Below are positions 1 to 11,625 of a stretch of 64,000 bases of DNA, in pieces. The number at the start of each line of letters is the position of its first letter. Positions within the stretch are counted from its first letter, which is position 1. The stretch covers positions 72,358,662 through 72,422,661 of the forward strand of contig NW_027328740.1 in NCBI RefSeq assembly GCF_048564905.1, in the 5' to 3' direction. The notes under the pieces were generated by a model. That model made no database searches, was not told the DNA's origin, and saw only the letters and a program-made list of their open reading frames with translations. The position numbers and the translations under genes were made by a program. This DNA comes from Vicugna pacos (taxonomy: Eukaryota; Chordata; Mammalia; Artiodactyla; Camelidae).

Positions 1-248
1 GACGCTTGTCCCTTGCATCAGGGGAGACTGGCAGTTGACTGGCCAATGAGACATCCCCTGCTGTGGTATAGTTTACAGGCAATTGAAGGGATTTTGAAAG
101 GTAATTTTAATCCAATAATTGTCAGTTTCTCTGCGGTAGATTAGGTCCAAAATCATGGTGAATCTGGCAAGGATCCTGCCTGAAATCCAGCCTGGGACAG
201 TGGAGGACCCACCCAGGAATCATCCACTTAGCTCTCACCAAAAGTCAC
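1..248. other. Unassigned non-coding DNA at left edge
   Basis: I recognise no gene or repeat here. The stretch directly abuts the TG end of the first LTR fragment. Confidence 0.5.
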
Positions 249-680
249 TGTAATAGAGAAGAACAAATCTGACTCCATATTGGATCTGTTCCTTTTCTTT
301 AACCCTCTGCAGTGTTTTCTAGGCTTAGACTTGCTAGCTCTGCACTTTTTGTAAAACAGGGTTGCCTTTAGCCTGAAATAAACAGGAGAGCCTATTCTCA
401 AAAGTCTGAGCTTTAAGGATATTAACACTTTGCACTCCTATAAAGATAACAAGTTGCAGAATAGAAAAAGTTAGTTTTGTTGCAGGTTTTGCAGAAACAC
501 CATGATCTGACCCACGTGGACAGCTGCAAAGGATTCCAAGAACAAGGAATTTCTACACCAACAAGTTTGCAACAACCAACCACAGCCCCTCCACTTTTTA
601 GCAGAATAAGAGCCTGAAGTTGACATGTGGAAGATGGTTCTCCAAGATATTAGTCCGCCATTATCTTGGTTTACAGCTGT
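249..680 (+). mobile_element. ERV-type LTR fossil, copy A (partial)
   Basis: This segment matches three other places in the window (690-945, 50364-50870, 51520-51990). All share the block CTGACTCCATATTGGATCTG near the 5' end and a later block around ATAAAGATAACAAGTTGCAG. The start is taken at a TG dinucleotide shared with the other copies. The 3' part, seen whole in the copy at 50364-50870, is missing here because the homology stops where the inverted copy B begins. It is a solo fossil with no internal retroviral region next to it. The family name is uncertain (ERV1-like). Divergence among copies suggests tens of millions of years. Confidence 0.65.
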
Positions 681-689
681 TTATGTAGA

Positions 690-945
690 CCAGGCCTCTG
701 TAAGTCCTCTAACAAAACAAAAGTAGTTTTCTATTCTACAACCTGTTGTCTTTATATAAGTGCAAAAGTGTTAATATCCTTAAAAATCAGAGCCTTGAAA
801 GTAGGCTCTCCTGTATATTTAAGGCTAAAGGCAACATTGTTTTACAAAGGTGCAGAGCTAGTAAAACTAAGCCTAGAAAAGAGGGCAAAGGGTTAAAGCC
901 AAAAGGACAGATCTTCTATGGAGTCAGATTTTTTCTTTTCTATTA
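690..945 (-). mobile_element. ERV-type LTR fossil, copy B (partial, inverted)
   Basis: Reverse-complement match to the 5' half of the LTR at 249-680. It carries the same block as GAGTCAG...GGACAGATC on the plus strand. The two partial copies abut tail to tail and make an imperfect inverted repeat of roughly 230 bp per arm. It may be a rearranged piece of one LTR pair or an independent insertion. Confidence 0.6.
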
Positions 946-964
946 AACTATATTCTATTTTTGT

Positions 965-1925
965 TTTAAGTATATAAGAATAAAGTTTAGCCTTTTTCCA
1001 TTTTAAATTGTGCAATTTTAAGGAGCATTAATTGCATTCACAGTGCTGTGAGACCAGCACCACTTGTTTCAGACTATTTCCTTCCTCAAAGTAAAAGCTT
1101 GTATACAAAGAGCACCCCACGTCCTACCTCCCCCAGCCCATGACAAGCCCTAATCCCCTTTCTCTCTCTATGTCTTTACCTATCCTGGAGGTTCCCTATC
1201 AATGAAATCGTATAAAAGGTGGCTTTTTTTTGGTTTGTCTGCCCACATATCTTAAGTAGGGACGGGTGAATTATTTTTTTTCACGTGAATTAGCATTTTT
1301 GTATTTTGAGAGGAAAGTCCAGATGGATTAAAGATGAGACGTACCATATGAAGCCCTTTTAGTAACTCTGTGTATAATCTCGGGGTAGGCACTGCTGTTC
1401 TAAGTGTGAAATCAGAGCCAGAAGGGAGATGCTTAGCTCTTCTTGTGGCAAAATCAAACCAAACAAAAGCAGAAAACAAAGGCCAAGAAAGACAGCTGGA
1501 AAGACAAACCACAGCCTGGAAAAACCTTTCCTCATGACCCAAGGTCGGAAAAAAGCTTCACATCCCTGTGGTCCAAAAAGCTCTTGAAGCCCAGTGTTCT
1601 GAAAAGAAACAAAACACACAGAGTCAGTTCCAACGAGAGGCAGTGCAGGTGGCCGGTTTGTGCTGGAGATGCTCGACCTCTCAGGTGAGGACACAGGCAG
1701 ACAGACAGACTGCAGAGACAGCATTGGCCACCATCACCCTGGCAGGTCTTTAGCCCGGTGACAACCAGCCCTGGTGACAATGTGAGCAGGCAGAGGCCCC
1801 AGGAGGTACCCTGGAAGGAAGAGCAAATGGACGCTCCTCTCCAGCAGAACAAGGTGTAGGATACATCAAAGTGCCACAGGTGCATCCCTTCCCTAGCAGT
1901 GCTGAGCCTTAGAGAAGATCCCACC
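965..1925. repeat. Diverged direct duplication, copy 1
   Basis: About 950 bp align in the same orientation with 4595-5548, at roughly 75-80% identity by eye. Shared landmarks include GAGATGCTTAGCTCTTC, ACCTCTCAGGTGAG, GACAACCAGCCCTGGTGACA and the closing block ending in ATGCATC or GTGCATC. The first 200 bp resemble an old L1 3' end (mammalian L1M type: GTGCAATT...GCATTCACAGTGCTG). The rest I cannot place in a repeat family. It may be a segmental duplication or two copies of an unrecognised repeat. Open frames in it are not conserved between copies. Confidence 0.75.
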
Positions 1926-2029
1926 AAAGTGCTTGCACAATTTTCAAAGATAATGTTTCTTCAGTAACATGAATTCAAAATAATCAATATGTCATCAAGG
2001 GATTTTCAGAAGTGACCTGCCCTGGACCC

Positions 2030-2190
2030 GTACAATACACACACATAAATACACACATATACACATAAATATATACACACATACATACAGGAAAACAGAC
2101 AGACAGACTGAAACACAGAGAAGCACGGGGAGACAGAGAAACAGAGAGAGAGACAACTCAGAGAGGCACTGAGAGACAGAGACCGAGAGA
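2030..2190. repeat. CA-rich then GACAGA-rich simple repeat
   Basis: A run of (CA/TA)n at about 2033-2090 passes into (GACAGA/GAGACA)n at about 2095-2190. Long minus-strand frames across it are low-complexity translations (Leu/Ser/Val/Cys-rich) and are not genes. Confidence 0.8.
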
Positions 2191-2199
2191 AAGAACACT

Positions 2200-4280
2200 G
2201 GAGCTGGTAATGAGTGGAACTCACATACATTTTCACAAGTCAGTCTATGTGTCAGAACCTGGTCCCAAAGTCGATCCACCCTCCAGGGGAGGGTGTGGGG
2301 ATCCCACAAGGGTGTGGGAACAGAAGGCAAAAAATAGGAATCCATTGTGGGGCAGCCCACCACAGAGGCCGAGATGGGACACTGGGCCTGTATTTCAACA
2401 TGACAGAATGACCTAGGAGGTTGTATGCCAGAGCGGACGATGTCAGAGTTGTATTTAATTTCAGTCTCACGACTGGGAGCGGGGAAGCAAGCAGCAAGGA
2501 AAGTGACTTTCTCCAGACCCCAGGGCAGACCCCGGCCTGTGTGGGGTGTGCTTTGAACTCTGCCAGCCCTCTGTGGGGTCCTTCCTTTGCTGAGTCTGTG
2601 CACGATCTCCCTGTGATGCCAGCCCGTGGGGGTGACAGAAGCAATAGGTGTTTCTAGGTCTAGAGACAGGATGGGTTCTCTAGGAAGCAGGGGCCAGAAT
2701 GATCCCCACTGTGCTGATGGGGGATTGGGGAGGCCCTGAGAGGCACATGGCTTGTCCAGGATGATAACACTGCTGAGTAGGGGGAGCCAGGTCTGAACCC
2801 AGCTGTGTCTTCAGAGCTGCGGCACTGGTTGCATCCAGGCCTCCCCAGGGCTATGGGGGGGGGGCCTGAGTTGGTGTCACTGTGTGTGGACATGGCATGG
2901 AGTGAGAAATGAGAGATTGGAAGCCCAGAAAGGCCCTTGAGGAGCTTTGTGTCAGGAGGAAGCTTGGAGAAGTGGACCCCAGGAAGTGACCTCACTTCCC
3001 TGGCAATAGAGCCCAACAGAACTTGGAACCGAAGTCACCAGGCACCCACTCTGTAGAGAAGTCCCTACTCAGCTCACCTGGTTGGAGACAGAGGCATGTT
3101 CTGCTGCATTCCATTATCCTGAGGCCGCAGGCCCCAGAAAGCCCGCAGCGAGGGTCTCTACCAACGCTGCCGGCACTGGGTCAGGTCTCACCCAAGGCAC
3201 CTCTGGCCTTTTGGACAGAGAGACCCAAAGGTAACACAGGGAGGCCCAGGGCAGGCCCCTCCAGGCTGGGCCACCACTCAGATCCCATCCAGGTAGCCAC
3301 ACGGCCCCATCCTGCCTGGTGGAGGTGGAGCAGTCAAGTTGGGGATGGGTATCTGCCTCAAGAAAGAGAAGGACAGAGGCCTGGGGGGCCCAGTCACATA
3401 GACAGCCCAGGACAAAGCTGGCTGGCTGAGATGTGGAGAGGCTGGGAAGGGTCCTGCTGCCCGAGGTGGAGCCCATGCTCTCTGGGTATGTATTTTCCCT
3501 CCCGGATGTCTGAGCTGAAAAAGGTTCTGGTCTGATCTAGCAGCAGAGGGTAGAGTCTAAGGAATCAGGAGCGTTCCTGGCTGGGAAGGACTCTGAGACT
3601 TCCATGCTGGGTCAGCTGCTGGTCACTATCATTGCAGAGCCAGATACCACATATTGAAAAGAAGCTGATGAATAAGAACACCAACGCCCCCTCCCCAAGT
3701 GAAGGGCTGGTGTGTCACTCTTCTGAGGGCCAGCGCAGACTCCTGGTGGGTCTGGATATGGAGGGGTCCCCACCACCATGGCCCACAAATCAGTGGGGCA
3801 GGCCTCCGACCCAGACATCACCCAGGGCTCTCCCAGGGACCTACCCGGGGCTGACGGGTAGCTCAGCACACCCTGGTCTGACCTGGAGCACCGTGCCCAC
3901 CTCGCTGCAAGTCAGGTGGAGGACCAGGAGCCCCCGAAGCAGAGACCAAAGGTCAAAAAGGCAGGGCTGGTGTATGTGTGTAGGTGAGGGTGGGGCAAAG
4001 GCTGGGCCACACAGGGAGGTGTCCCTAGAGGCTACTGTTGGGACCAGAAAAAGAATGGCCTCAGACCACCTGTCTGGAAAAATTCAGTCACAGAACACAT
4101 CCTGTGGGCACTTTCTGGGTGGGAGCTGTCTGGAAAGCTCTGGGAAGATTTCTGTCCTTGTAGAGGCACATGGAAAGGGAGGCAGGTGCGTAAAATTTTC
4201 CTCTCTCACAGCATGAGGTCTTCCACAAGACTTAAAACTCTCTCCACTTCCAATAGTTACAGAGGAGGCAGGGGCAGGGG
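2200..4280. other. Unassigned non-coding DNA between duplication copies
   Basis: GC-moderate DNA. A MIR-like remnant lies at 2695-2845. I see no exon with convincing splice sites. The frame at 3023-3535 has no recognisable domain. Confidence 0.45.
2695..2845 (-). mobile_element. MIR SINE remnant
   Basis: Reverse-complement MIR core is recognisable: ATCCCC, GGCCCTGAGAGGCACATG, GCTTGTCCAGGATGA, then AGCCAGGTCTGAACCCAG. It is old and diverged, as expected of MIR. Confidence 0.6.
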
Positions 4281-4284
4281 AAGA

Positions 4285-4612
4285 TGTCAGAGACCAAAAA
4301 TGGGACGAACTGGATCCTGCAGGAGACCTCGAGCTACCTCCTGCCGCTCCTGCAGCTCTTCCTGAACCTGCATCTGCAGCTGGACTGCTGGGCAATGGAG
4401 AACCAGTTCAGGCATCACCACCACCTGGGGTAGAGCCCCCTCTGCACCCACCCACACCTTCTTCTCCAAAATGTTTTCCAAAATCCCACCGTCAGTCCCC
4501 CCACAAACTTGACGTCCCTTCCGCTGGAGATGTTTTTGTTTCATTTTCTTTAGTTTCCTTTGCTTGTTTCACATCATTTATGACATCCTTTATTTTTCTT
4601 TTTAGAGTTTCA
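4285..4612 (-). other. Coding-like frame of unknown origin, interrupted
   Basis: One minus-strand frame runs from about 4612 down past 4285 and onward to 4084, interrupted by two TGA codons. Its first part reads as a charged helix-like stretch (IKDVINDVKQAKETKENE), followed by a Gly/Ala/Ser/Pro-rich part (SSPAADAGSGRAAGAAGG). I do not recognise the protein. It could be a decayed retrocopy or a chance frame in GC-rich DNA. There is no ATG with good context at its head. Confidence 0.2.
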
Positions 4613-5548
4613 TGTAATAAAATATAGACTTTTCCCCTTTTAAATTATGCAATTCAGGAGCATTAGGGGTATTCACAATGTTGTGCGACCATCACTACCA
4701 TCTAGTTTCACACTATTTCTTTCCTCAAAGTGAAACCTTGGATCCAGAGCATGCACTCCCCTCCCTCCTCACCCAGCCCCTGACAACCCCAAGTCCTCTT
4801 TCTCTTTGCGTGTCTTTACCTCTACTGGTTGTTCCCTGCCAATGAAATTTTAAAAAAGGATTTTTTCCTTCCTGCCCACATGTTTTCACCTGGGGCTGAG
4901 GATTTTTGTTTGTTTTCACTTGAAACAGCATTTTTATTATTTTCAGGGGATATCCAGGGGGATTAAAGATGTGATGCACAAAATGAAGCCCTTTTGGTAA
5001 CTCTGTGCATAATCTCAGGGTAGACACTGCTGTTCCCCCTGTGACACCACAGCCAGAAGACACAAGGGAGATGCTTAGCTCTTCCTGTGGCAAAAACAAA
5101 ACAAAACGAATCAAAAAAATTAGTAAAAGCCCAGAAAAATTGCTTGAAAGGCAAACCACAACCTGGAAAATTCATTCCTCATAACCAAAGGTTGGAGAAC
5201 TTTTTCCCATCCCTGTAATCCAAAATCCTTTTGAAACTCAGTGTTCTAAACAGAAACAGAACAGGCATGGGCAGTTCCAATGAGAGGCAATGCAGGTGGC
5301 CAGTGTGTGTTAGAGATGTTTGACCTCTCAGGTGAGAACAGAGGCAGAGAGAAACACTGCAGAGACAGCATCGGTCACCATCACACTGGCAGTTCTTTAG
5401 TCAGGTGACAACCAGCCCTGGTGACAATGTAAGCAGGCAGAGGCTCCAGCAGATCCCCTGGAGGGAAGAGTGAAGGGACACTCCTCTTCAGGAGAACAGG
5501 GTGCAGGACGCATCAAAGGGCCACAGATGCATCTCTTCCCCAGAAGAT
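4595..5548. repeat. Diverged direct duplication, copy 2
   Basis: Direct-orientation partner of 965-1925. Small indels separate the copies, and both carry the L1M-like 5' part, here GTATTCACAATGTTGTGCG. Homology is lost soon after the GCATCTCTTCCC block. Confidence 0.75.
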
Positions 5549-5599
5549 CTGATACTTACAGTTCATCCCAATAAAATCCTTACACACCTATTCAAAGAT

Positions 5600-5740
5600 G
5601 CCTTTTCAAGGGTGTCCATCACAGCACTGGTTGAAACAGTCGGAATTAAGGCAACACTAATATTGATGGAGAGGGGATGGGGTCCATTCGTTCTGGTTCA
5701 TGTGGATGAATGAATGCTGTTCAGTTGGAAAAGTGGGTGC
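5600..5740 (+). mobile_element. Old L1 (L1M) ORF2 3'-end remnant
   Basis: CATCACAGCACTGGTTGAA, then AACACTAATATTGATGGA and CATTCGTTCTGG...GGATGAATGAATGCTGTTCAG follow the order of the L1 ORF2 terminal region (island-like 'cagcactgttt...aatgtccatcaa...'). Diverged and short. Confidence 0.4.
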
Positions 5741-5748
5741 CTGGTCTC

Positions 5749-6585
5749 AACCCAATGTCAAGGGAGGCCTCAGGGTGGAAGTATGCAGACCCACTCTCTG
5801 CATCCAGGGTCCCATCTGCACGACCACATGTGTGTGAAATCAATATAGATGGAAATTGACCTGATTGTGAGTGTGTGAGAGACAGAGATGGAGAGAGACA
5901 TACTGAGAGACACAGAGACTGAGACATAAGCACCAAATCATTCATGACAGACACCGCTGTGGGTGGGAATTACAAATCACTTCTTTTTTAGGCAATATTT
6001 CAATTTTTTGTACTGTCTCTGTATTACTCTACTAATTCTAAAAGGATTAAAATCCTATGCTAATGTGACCCATTCATTACTCATCTATGGAGTAATTAAA
6101 GTACATTAATCCTATTTTTAAAAGAATTTAAAGCCTTCTCAGGACTCAGTTCCATGTCAGCTCAGTGGAAGCAGAGGTTCTCCAGGAGGTCGTGTCTCTT
6201 CTGAATCAGCATCCAATACAGGTGAGCAAGAAGTACCCGACTTGGACACTGAAGACTACAATAGATGAGAGAGTGTGTTGAGAGAAATTAAGACCTATAT
6301 TCAAAGAGAATAATCCCATATTCATGGAGCAGAAGGCTTCATTCTACTAAGATGACAAAGGTCCACGAATAGATCTAAGGATTCAAAGAATGCCTACCCA
6401 AATCCCAGGTGGTATTTTGCAGGAATTGACAATCAATCTAAAATTCACGTGGAAAATCCAGGAGGTCAGAATACATGAGTGAATCTTGAAAAAGAAGAAC
6501 AAAGTTTGAGGAATGGAAAGTCAGATGGAACCCACGGTTAATACAAAACCTCTTTAAGCTGAAGATAACTGAGATTCAAAAGATG
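5749..6585. other. Unassigned DNA with GAGACA simple repeat
   Basis: A GAGAGACA-type simple repeat lies at about 5870-5930. The remainder is AT-moderate DNA in which I recognise no gene or repeat family. Confidence 0.45.
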
Positions 6586-6589
6586 CAGA

Positions 6590-6760
6590 AGAAAAGCTGT
6601 CATGGAAGCCAATTCTCTCCTTTCCCTTTTCCCTATTAAGTTAGGTTGATAAAAAAGCCTTTAACTTTCACCATTTAACATGGTAGTTACTTTTCTGGTT
6701 GGCTCCTGCGTGTGCTTAAATAAAACGTTTCTCTCGTTCATCTCCTCTTTACTTCTGTGG
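6590..6760 (+). mobile_element. Possible ERV LTR 3' end with adjacent primer-site-like sequence
   Basis: The stretch ends with an AATAAA signal (6720-6725) about 35 bp before a TGTGGGCTCTTTGGGAGG block. That block loosely resembles the tRNA-Pro-type primer site following gammaretrovirus-like LTRs. If so, it is a solo or heavily reduced fossil. The upstream LTR border is not visible and the family is unknown. Confidence 0.3.
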
Positions 6761-7795
6761 GCTCTTTGGGAGGGACTCTGGATTATGGGGACCTGCTCTT
6801 TTCTCACCTTCTTTAGTGACATCTTTTGTCCATGGTGAAGTTCTTAAAAAAAAGAAAAGTCTCATTGGTTTTGGGTCAGATTTGGAACATGTATACCTTT
6901 GGAGACCCCCTGGAGGAACAAGGGGGTTCAATACTGCCTGGAGAATTCACTTGTCAAAATGCCTAACAAGACGCTATTTGCAAGGTTTTTTTTTTTTTTT
7001 AAAGATTCTTACCCTAAAACAAATCCCCTATCTAAACCTCTTGGATGATCAAATATAAAGAAAAAAGGAGAATCATGTCTGGCCTAAGAACACTTGCTTA
7101 ACAAAACGGAAGGACAGAATCAGTTTCAGAGCAAAAATTAAAATGCATTTATACCATCAACCCTCCCACCCTTTTGTACACTGTCCTCATGTAATCTGCC
7201 AGATGGCCCCCTGGAGAAGGCCCTTTGCCCGGAACTCGTGCTCATTTTCAGAGCTCGGCCAAGCGGGAGGTTGGTCCCCAGGGCCTGAGAGGGGCTATGT
7301 GTGAAATCTTCTCTGCTGAGACCCAGCGGACTGAAGGTAACTGTGTTCTCTGAGGGAGAGAGAGCACACCGAGCCTCTGTGGAGGCATCTCTGAGACCCT
7401 CCCAAAGGCACAAATCTCTAACTCTGGACACGGGAATTTTTGATTGGCATCTTAGTTGGAAATCTCCTCCTGGATAGAAAGAAGCAGATTCAAGATGTTG
7501 CAATTGGATGGGCAGGTCGGCCTCTCGAATTAGTCGATGAGGAGGACACGCAATTCTCTGCAGAAGTAGGAACACCCATCCCTGCTCTGCTGACGTCATG
7601 TACAGAGAAACAGACGCGACTCTAGGGGGAATTCAAAACCCACCAACCTTTCTTACCGACGTCAACGTCCCCACTTTATTCTCCTGTCAGGTCTCTGCAC
7701 AAAAACTGTGGCTCATCCCCAAATATCACACACCCATCACCCTGTACCACTCTGTGTCTGTGTCCAACTCGAGCATTAAGGCCTGTGACCGTTAC
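6761..7795. other. Unassigned non-coding DNA with a CRE-like octamer
   Basis: A perfect CRE palindrome TGACGTCA occurs at about 7590, in CTGCTGACGTCATGTA, with no promoter-like context. The minus-strand frame at 7138-7599 has no recognisable domain. A poly-T/A tract lies near 6985-7000. Confidence 0.4.
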
Positions 7796-7799
7796 TGTT

Positions 7800-8460
7800 A
7801 AATCGTGTCCCCCTTTCTGCCCGTCTCCCGCCATCATCCCAGTCCAACCTCGGTGTCTCTCTCCAGGTCAGCAGCACTCTTCCCACTGGCTTCCCATCAG
7901 CTTACCTTGCCCTGTTTCCATTGCTTATTCCCCATACGTTACCCACAACGGTCTTATTAAAGTATGAATCAGATCAAGTAGTTCCGCATTGCAAAATACT
8001 TTCGTGATTTTCCATTGTATTCAGAAGGATATCCAGAGTCCCTACCAAGGCCCTATGTGATCCGGGCCCTCACCGATCTCTGCAGCCTCAGCTCTCACCT
8101 TTCTGCTCCAGCCCATCTTCACCGCCCCGATGGTCCCCACCAGGACAGCTGCGTTTCTAACTCCAAGTCTAGTACTTACACTTCTTCCGGCCTGGGAGGC
8201 TTTTCTTGTCTGTTACCTACGTGGCTTATTCTTTTGCTTTATTCAGGACTTTGTTCAAATTATTTACCCTCAGAGAGGACTTATCTGACCAGATTATTTA
8301 AAATAGCACACACATATTTCCTATTCAAACATTTTCTCTCCTAATATGCTTTATGTTTCTTTGTGGCAATTATTAGTACCTGGCAGTACATCATATATTT
8401 ATTTGCTTACTGGTTTACTGTCTGTCTTTCTTACTAGACCTATATTCATGGAACCACAAA
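7800..8460 (+). mobile_element. LINE L2 remnant (3' part)
   Basis: Order and wording follow the L2 3' consensus: TATGAATCAGATCAAGTAG, then CCTATGTGATCCGGGCCCT, CTCAGAGAGGACTTATCTGACC and the tail CATATATTTATTTGCTTAC followed by GTTTACTGTCTGTC. The frame at 8015-8344 lies in this repeat and is not a host gene. Confidence 0.8.
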
Positions 8461-8739
8461 TAACTGTTTTAACCAGTAACTTTCAAACCACCTTTAAATG
8501 AATTCTTTTATAAGATGAGAATTTCAGAGGCTTCCACGGGTTGCTTAGGGGAAAAAAGAAAAAGGATTCAGGTTGAACTAATTTATTAAGGACCTGAGAG
8601 TTGGTTATTTATTTTATACATAGTAGTGTGTACCTGTTAATCCCAAACTCCTAGTCTAGCAAAAGGCCTAGCTGACTACTATTTTTAAAGGAATTTTTTC
8701 TTTTTAAACTGGGGTTGTTTGAGATCTCTTTTCTTCTTC

Positions 8740-8844
8740 GTTATTTTTCTTTTTTTAAAGATTTTTTTTTTATTATTTTTTTACATTGAGGTACCGCAAA
8801 TTGAATCCAGCATGTACTCTACCCCTTGAACTATACCATCCCCT
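8740..8844 (-). mobile_element. Camelid tRNA-derived SINE (Vic-1 type)
   Basis: Read on the minus strand it begins AGGGGATGGTATAGTTCAAG, continues GGTAGAGTACATGCTGGATT (a diverged A/B-box tRNA part) and ends in an A-rich tail. It closely parallels the cleaner copy at 32360-32480. These SINEs are diagnostic of camelids. Confidence 0.8.
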
Positions 8845-10380
8845 CCAAAGACAATTATTTTTATACTTTGACAATACCATATTGAATTAAGATTTTTGTT
8901 CCATTTTCCCTTCATAGAGTTTATAACTGAGGGAGAGAGTCAGAGGAAGCTCTGGGCCAACCCTTCCTTCTCAGCGGGTCACTACACAGCAGAGGAGCTT
9001 GGCTGTCTCCAGGCCCAGCTCACCTTTCTGCTCTGAGGGCCGACTCAGGCCACTTCTCTTACAGGCGGCATGTTAGAAGCAGCAGAAAGCCAACTAGCGA
9101 GCAACAATGACAAAACTGACCCACCTGCAGTTGGACATCATCTGGTCTGAAACGTACCTCTTAAATCTCTTCTTCTTATTAGTGGATGGTTTTCAAAAAT
9201 ATTCCCAAGGAGATGAATCTCACTCCATTTATTCTGGATTTCTTGGGCCTTCTATGACTTTAACTGCAGGCTTCATTTTCTGCACAACATCTGCAGGGAA
9301 GCCAGGCAGAAAACGTGAACAGACCCTGCAGGCCGCGGCTGAGGCCTCCCGTCAAACATCCTTGTTGTGCAGAGCCTACGTTCATGGGACCAGTTTCATT
9401 ACTGCTGTAATTAGTTCTTGTCCAAGTGTCCCACCGGAAATGTTTCTAGATAGAACGTGGCCTGACGCAGATGAGCAGTGGGGATGTGGGGTGCAGATGA
9501 CACACAGACTGGAAGGAGAAAAGGGAAATGTTTCTTCAGGCTTCAGTTTGGAAGATTTCTGATTTTTATATGGACATTAAACTTGGTCAGGCTGAAGCAC
9601 CATTTGCTCTAAGACGGGGTGATGTACACGTATCCCTACAACTTCAAAAAATATGTTGAAGCTGGGCGTAACAGCCTAGGGGACAGACAGCTTTGAGTGA
9701 CACCTCCGTTCCAGGATGCCTATGATCTCGGGCTCACAAAGAGGAAAAGAATACACATATTTTGCCTCTGTAGTTCTATGTGAAATTATTTTGACCCTTG
9801 CCGGATGGTGTAAGATCAGAGAGCATGTAGTCTTTCGTACATCGCAAAGACGACAAGTCTTCTTGATGAGTCAGCACACTGTTTCCGATGGCCCGGGGTC
9901 TATGCCAGACATTAGCTGTCTAGACAAATACCACACAGCCCCCCATCCCTCAAGGAGATCACAGTGTGTCGTGGAAGATACAAATTTAAATAGATTTTCA
10001 AAACAATGTGGTAAGAGTCACTTTGCATCATATATACTATATGTTCAGAGGGGCTCTTGCACTGCCTGGGGCTGTGTTCTAGAAGATAGGGAAGGTGTCA
10101 GAGAGGAAATGCTTTCTGCACTGACATCTGACGGATTCCAGCAAATCTGTAGACCAGGAGAGTGCATGGTGGGGACGGGATTCTCAGCAGCTTGCGTGTC
10201 TCGTGCAGACCCCTGGTCATGTCTAAGAGCACTTTGCACTTAGGGAAGGAACGTCAGTGAGGCTAGAGGCTGTGAGGAACTAACGGAAGCTGAGGCTGAA
10301 AAAAAGCAGCAATGAGGTGATGAGAAGGTGTGACGTTAAATCAGAGAGCGTGGACTTCCTCACACACGCAGCGTGGAATT
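8845..10380. other. Non-coding DNA with two long chance frames
   Basis: Plus-strand frames of 151 codons (9107-9562) and 175 codons (9716-10243) occur here. Neither has a recognisable domain, signal peptide or clear splice context, and their composition is not codon-biased. They are considered and rejected as genes. Confidence 0.4.
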
Positions 10381-10845
10381 CTTTGCGGTTTTAAGGAGGA
10401 GAGTGACACAGATTAGTCATTAAAAGTGAGAAAAGTGGATTGTTCACTCTAAAGTACAGCACTGGGGAGACTAGAAAGGGGTGGGAATTAATGCAGTGGG
10501 GAGCGAGGAGCAGGGACTTAGTTGGGGGACATTAAGGAATAGAATTGTAGTACTGATGGGGGTGAGGGAGTGGAAAAGTAAAGGAAAACTCCCAGATGTT
10601 TGGCACAGAAAAGAGATGGGACAGTGATGCCATTGTTTGAAAAAGTAAAACTAGTTCTGGGCGAGTGTAAATCCAGACAAACAGAGCTTGAGATTTTTAT
10701 GTGCTAACCAAATGTGAATGTCTACTTGTCAATTAGAAATATATTTCTGGGACTGAACTGAGATGTCCATGCTGGAAAAGATTTGACAGTTAATCATTGG
10801 ACAGAGGGCAGTTGAAGCCATGGGAATAAATGCCACCCACTGACA
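10380..10845 (-). mobile_element. LINE L2 remnant
   Basis: Reverse-strand L2 consensus is recognisable from the sequence of blocks GGGGGTGAGGGAGTGG, GAAAACTCCCAGATGTTTGG, GACTGAACTGAGATGTCCAT and TTGAAGCCATGGGAATAAAT. Confidence 0.7.
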
Positions 10846-10967
10846 GTTTACCAAAGAAAAGGGAAGGAGGGCACTTCTGGTTCAGAAAATATGGCAGACC
10901 AGAATCTTGAAGACCCACTCACTTAAGACACATAAAAACGTAGGACAAAATGCTGCCAGTGTTTTCC

Positions 10968-11625
10968 TGTTTTTTTTTTTAAGGGCACGTTTATTGTGGT
11001 ATGATACCTGTACAATAAAATACACATATTTCACATGTACTACTTGGTGAATTTGATAAATGTCTACACCCAGAAAACCATAACCACGATCAAGATAGCT
11101 AACATTTCCATCACTCCCCAAGAGGGGCACTTTTCGAATCCCCATATTTATCCCTTCCCATCTCCTTCTCTCCCTGTGAACCGTAAGTTTGTTTCTCTAT
11201 GTCTGTGGGTCTGTTTATCTTCTGTATTTAAGTTCATATGTTTCTTTTTTTGATTCCACATATAAGTGATATCATATGGCATTTTTCTCTTTTTCTGGTT
11301 TACTTCACTTAGAATGACTATCTCTACGTCCATCCATGTTGCTGCAAATGACATTATTTGTTTTTTCATGGCTGAGTAGTATTCCATTGTATAAATATAC
11401 TACTACTTCTTTATCCAGTCACCTGTCAATGGACATTTGGGTTGTTGCCATGTCCTGGCTATTATAAATACTGCTGCTGTGAGCATTGAGGTGCATGTGA
11501 CTTTTTGAATTAGAGTTTTCTTCTGACATATGCCCGGGAATGGGAAGGCTGGATCATGAGTTAAGTCCATTTTCAGTTTTTAAAGGAACCTCCACACTGA
11601 CTTCTCTAGTGACAATGCAGCCCAT
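10968..11625 (-). mobile_element. LINE L1, 5'-truncated, minus strand
   Basis: A poly-T run at 10971-10980 marks the reversed tail. The 3' UTR follows (GATACCTGTACAATAAAATA), then the reverse of the L1 ORF2 C-terminal region: CATATAAGTGATATCATATG, CTGAGTAGTATTCCATTGTA and GGACATTTGGGTTGTTGCC. This is an artiodactyl-type L1. The frame at 11148-11387 (MEYYSAMKKQIMSFAATWMD) is the L1 ORF2 C-terminus. Confidence 0.9.

Noticed and set aside
1995-2603. 202-codon minus-strand frame
   Set aside because: Its C-terminal half is the translation of the CA and GACAGA simple repeats.
7585-7600. CRE palindrome TGACGTCA as a promoter element
   Set aside because: Isolated octamer with no CpG island, exon or other promoter element nearby. 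It is noted only as a motif.
9107-10243. Two sizeable plus-strand open frames (151 and 175 codons)
   Set aside because: No recognisable domain, no splice or promoter context and unbiased composition. In a 64-kb window several frames of this length are expected by chance.
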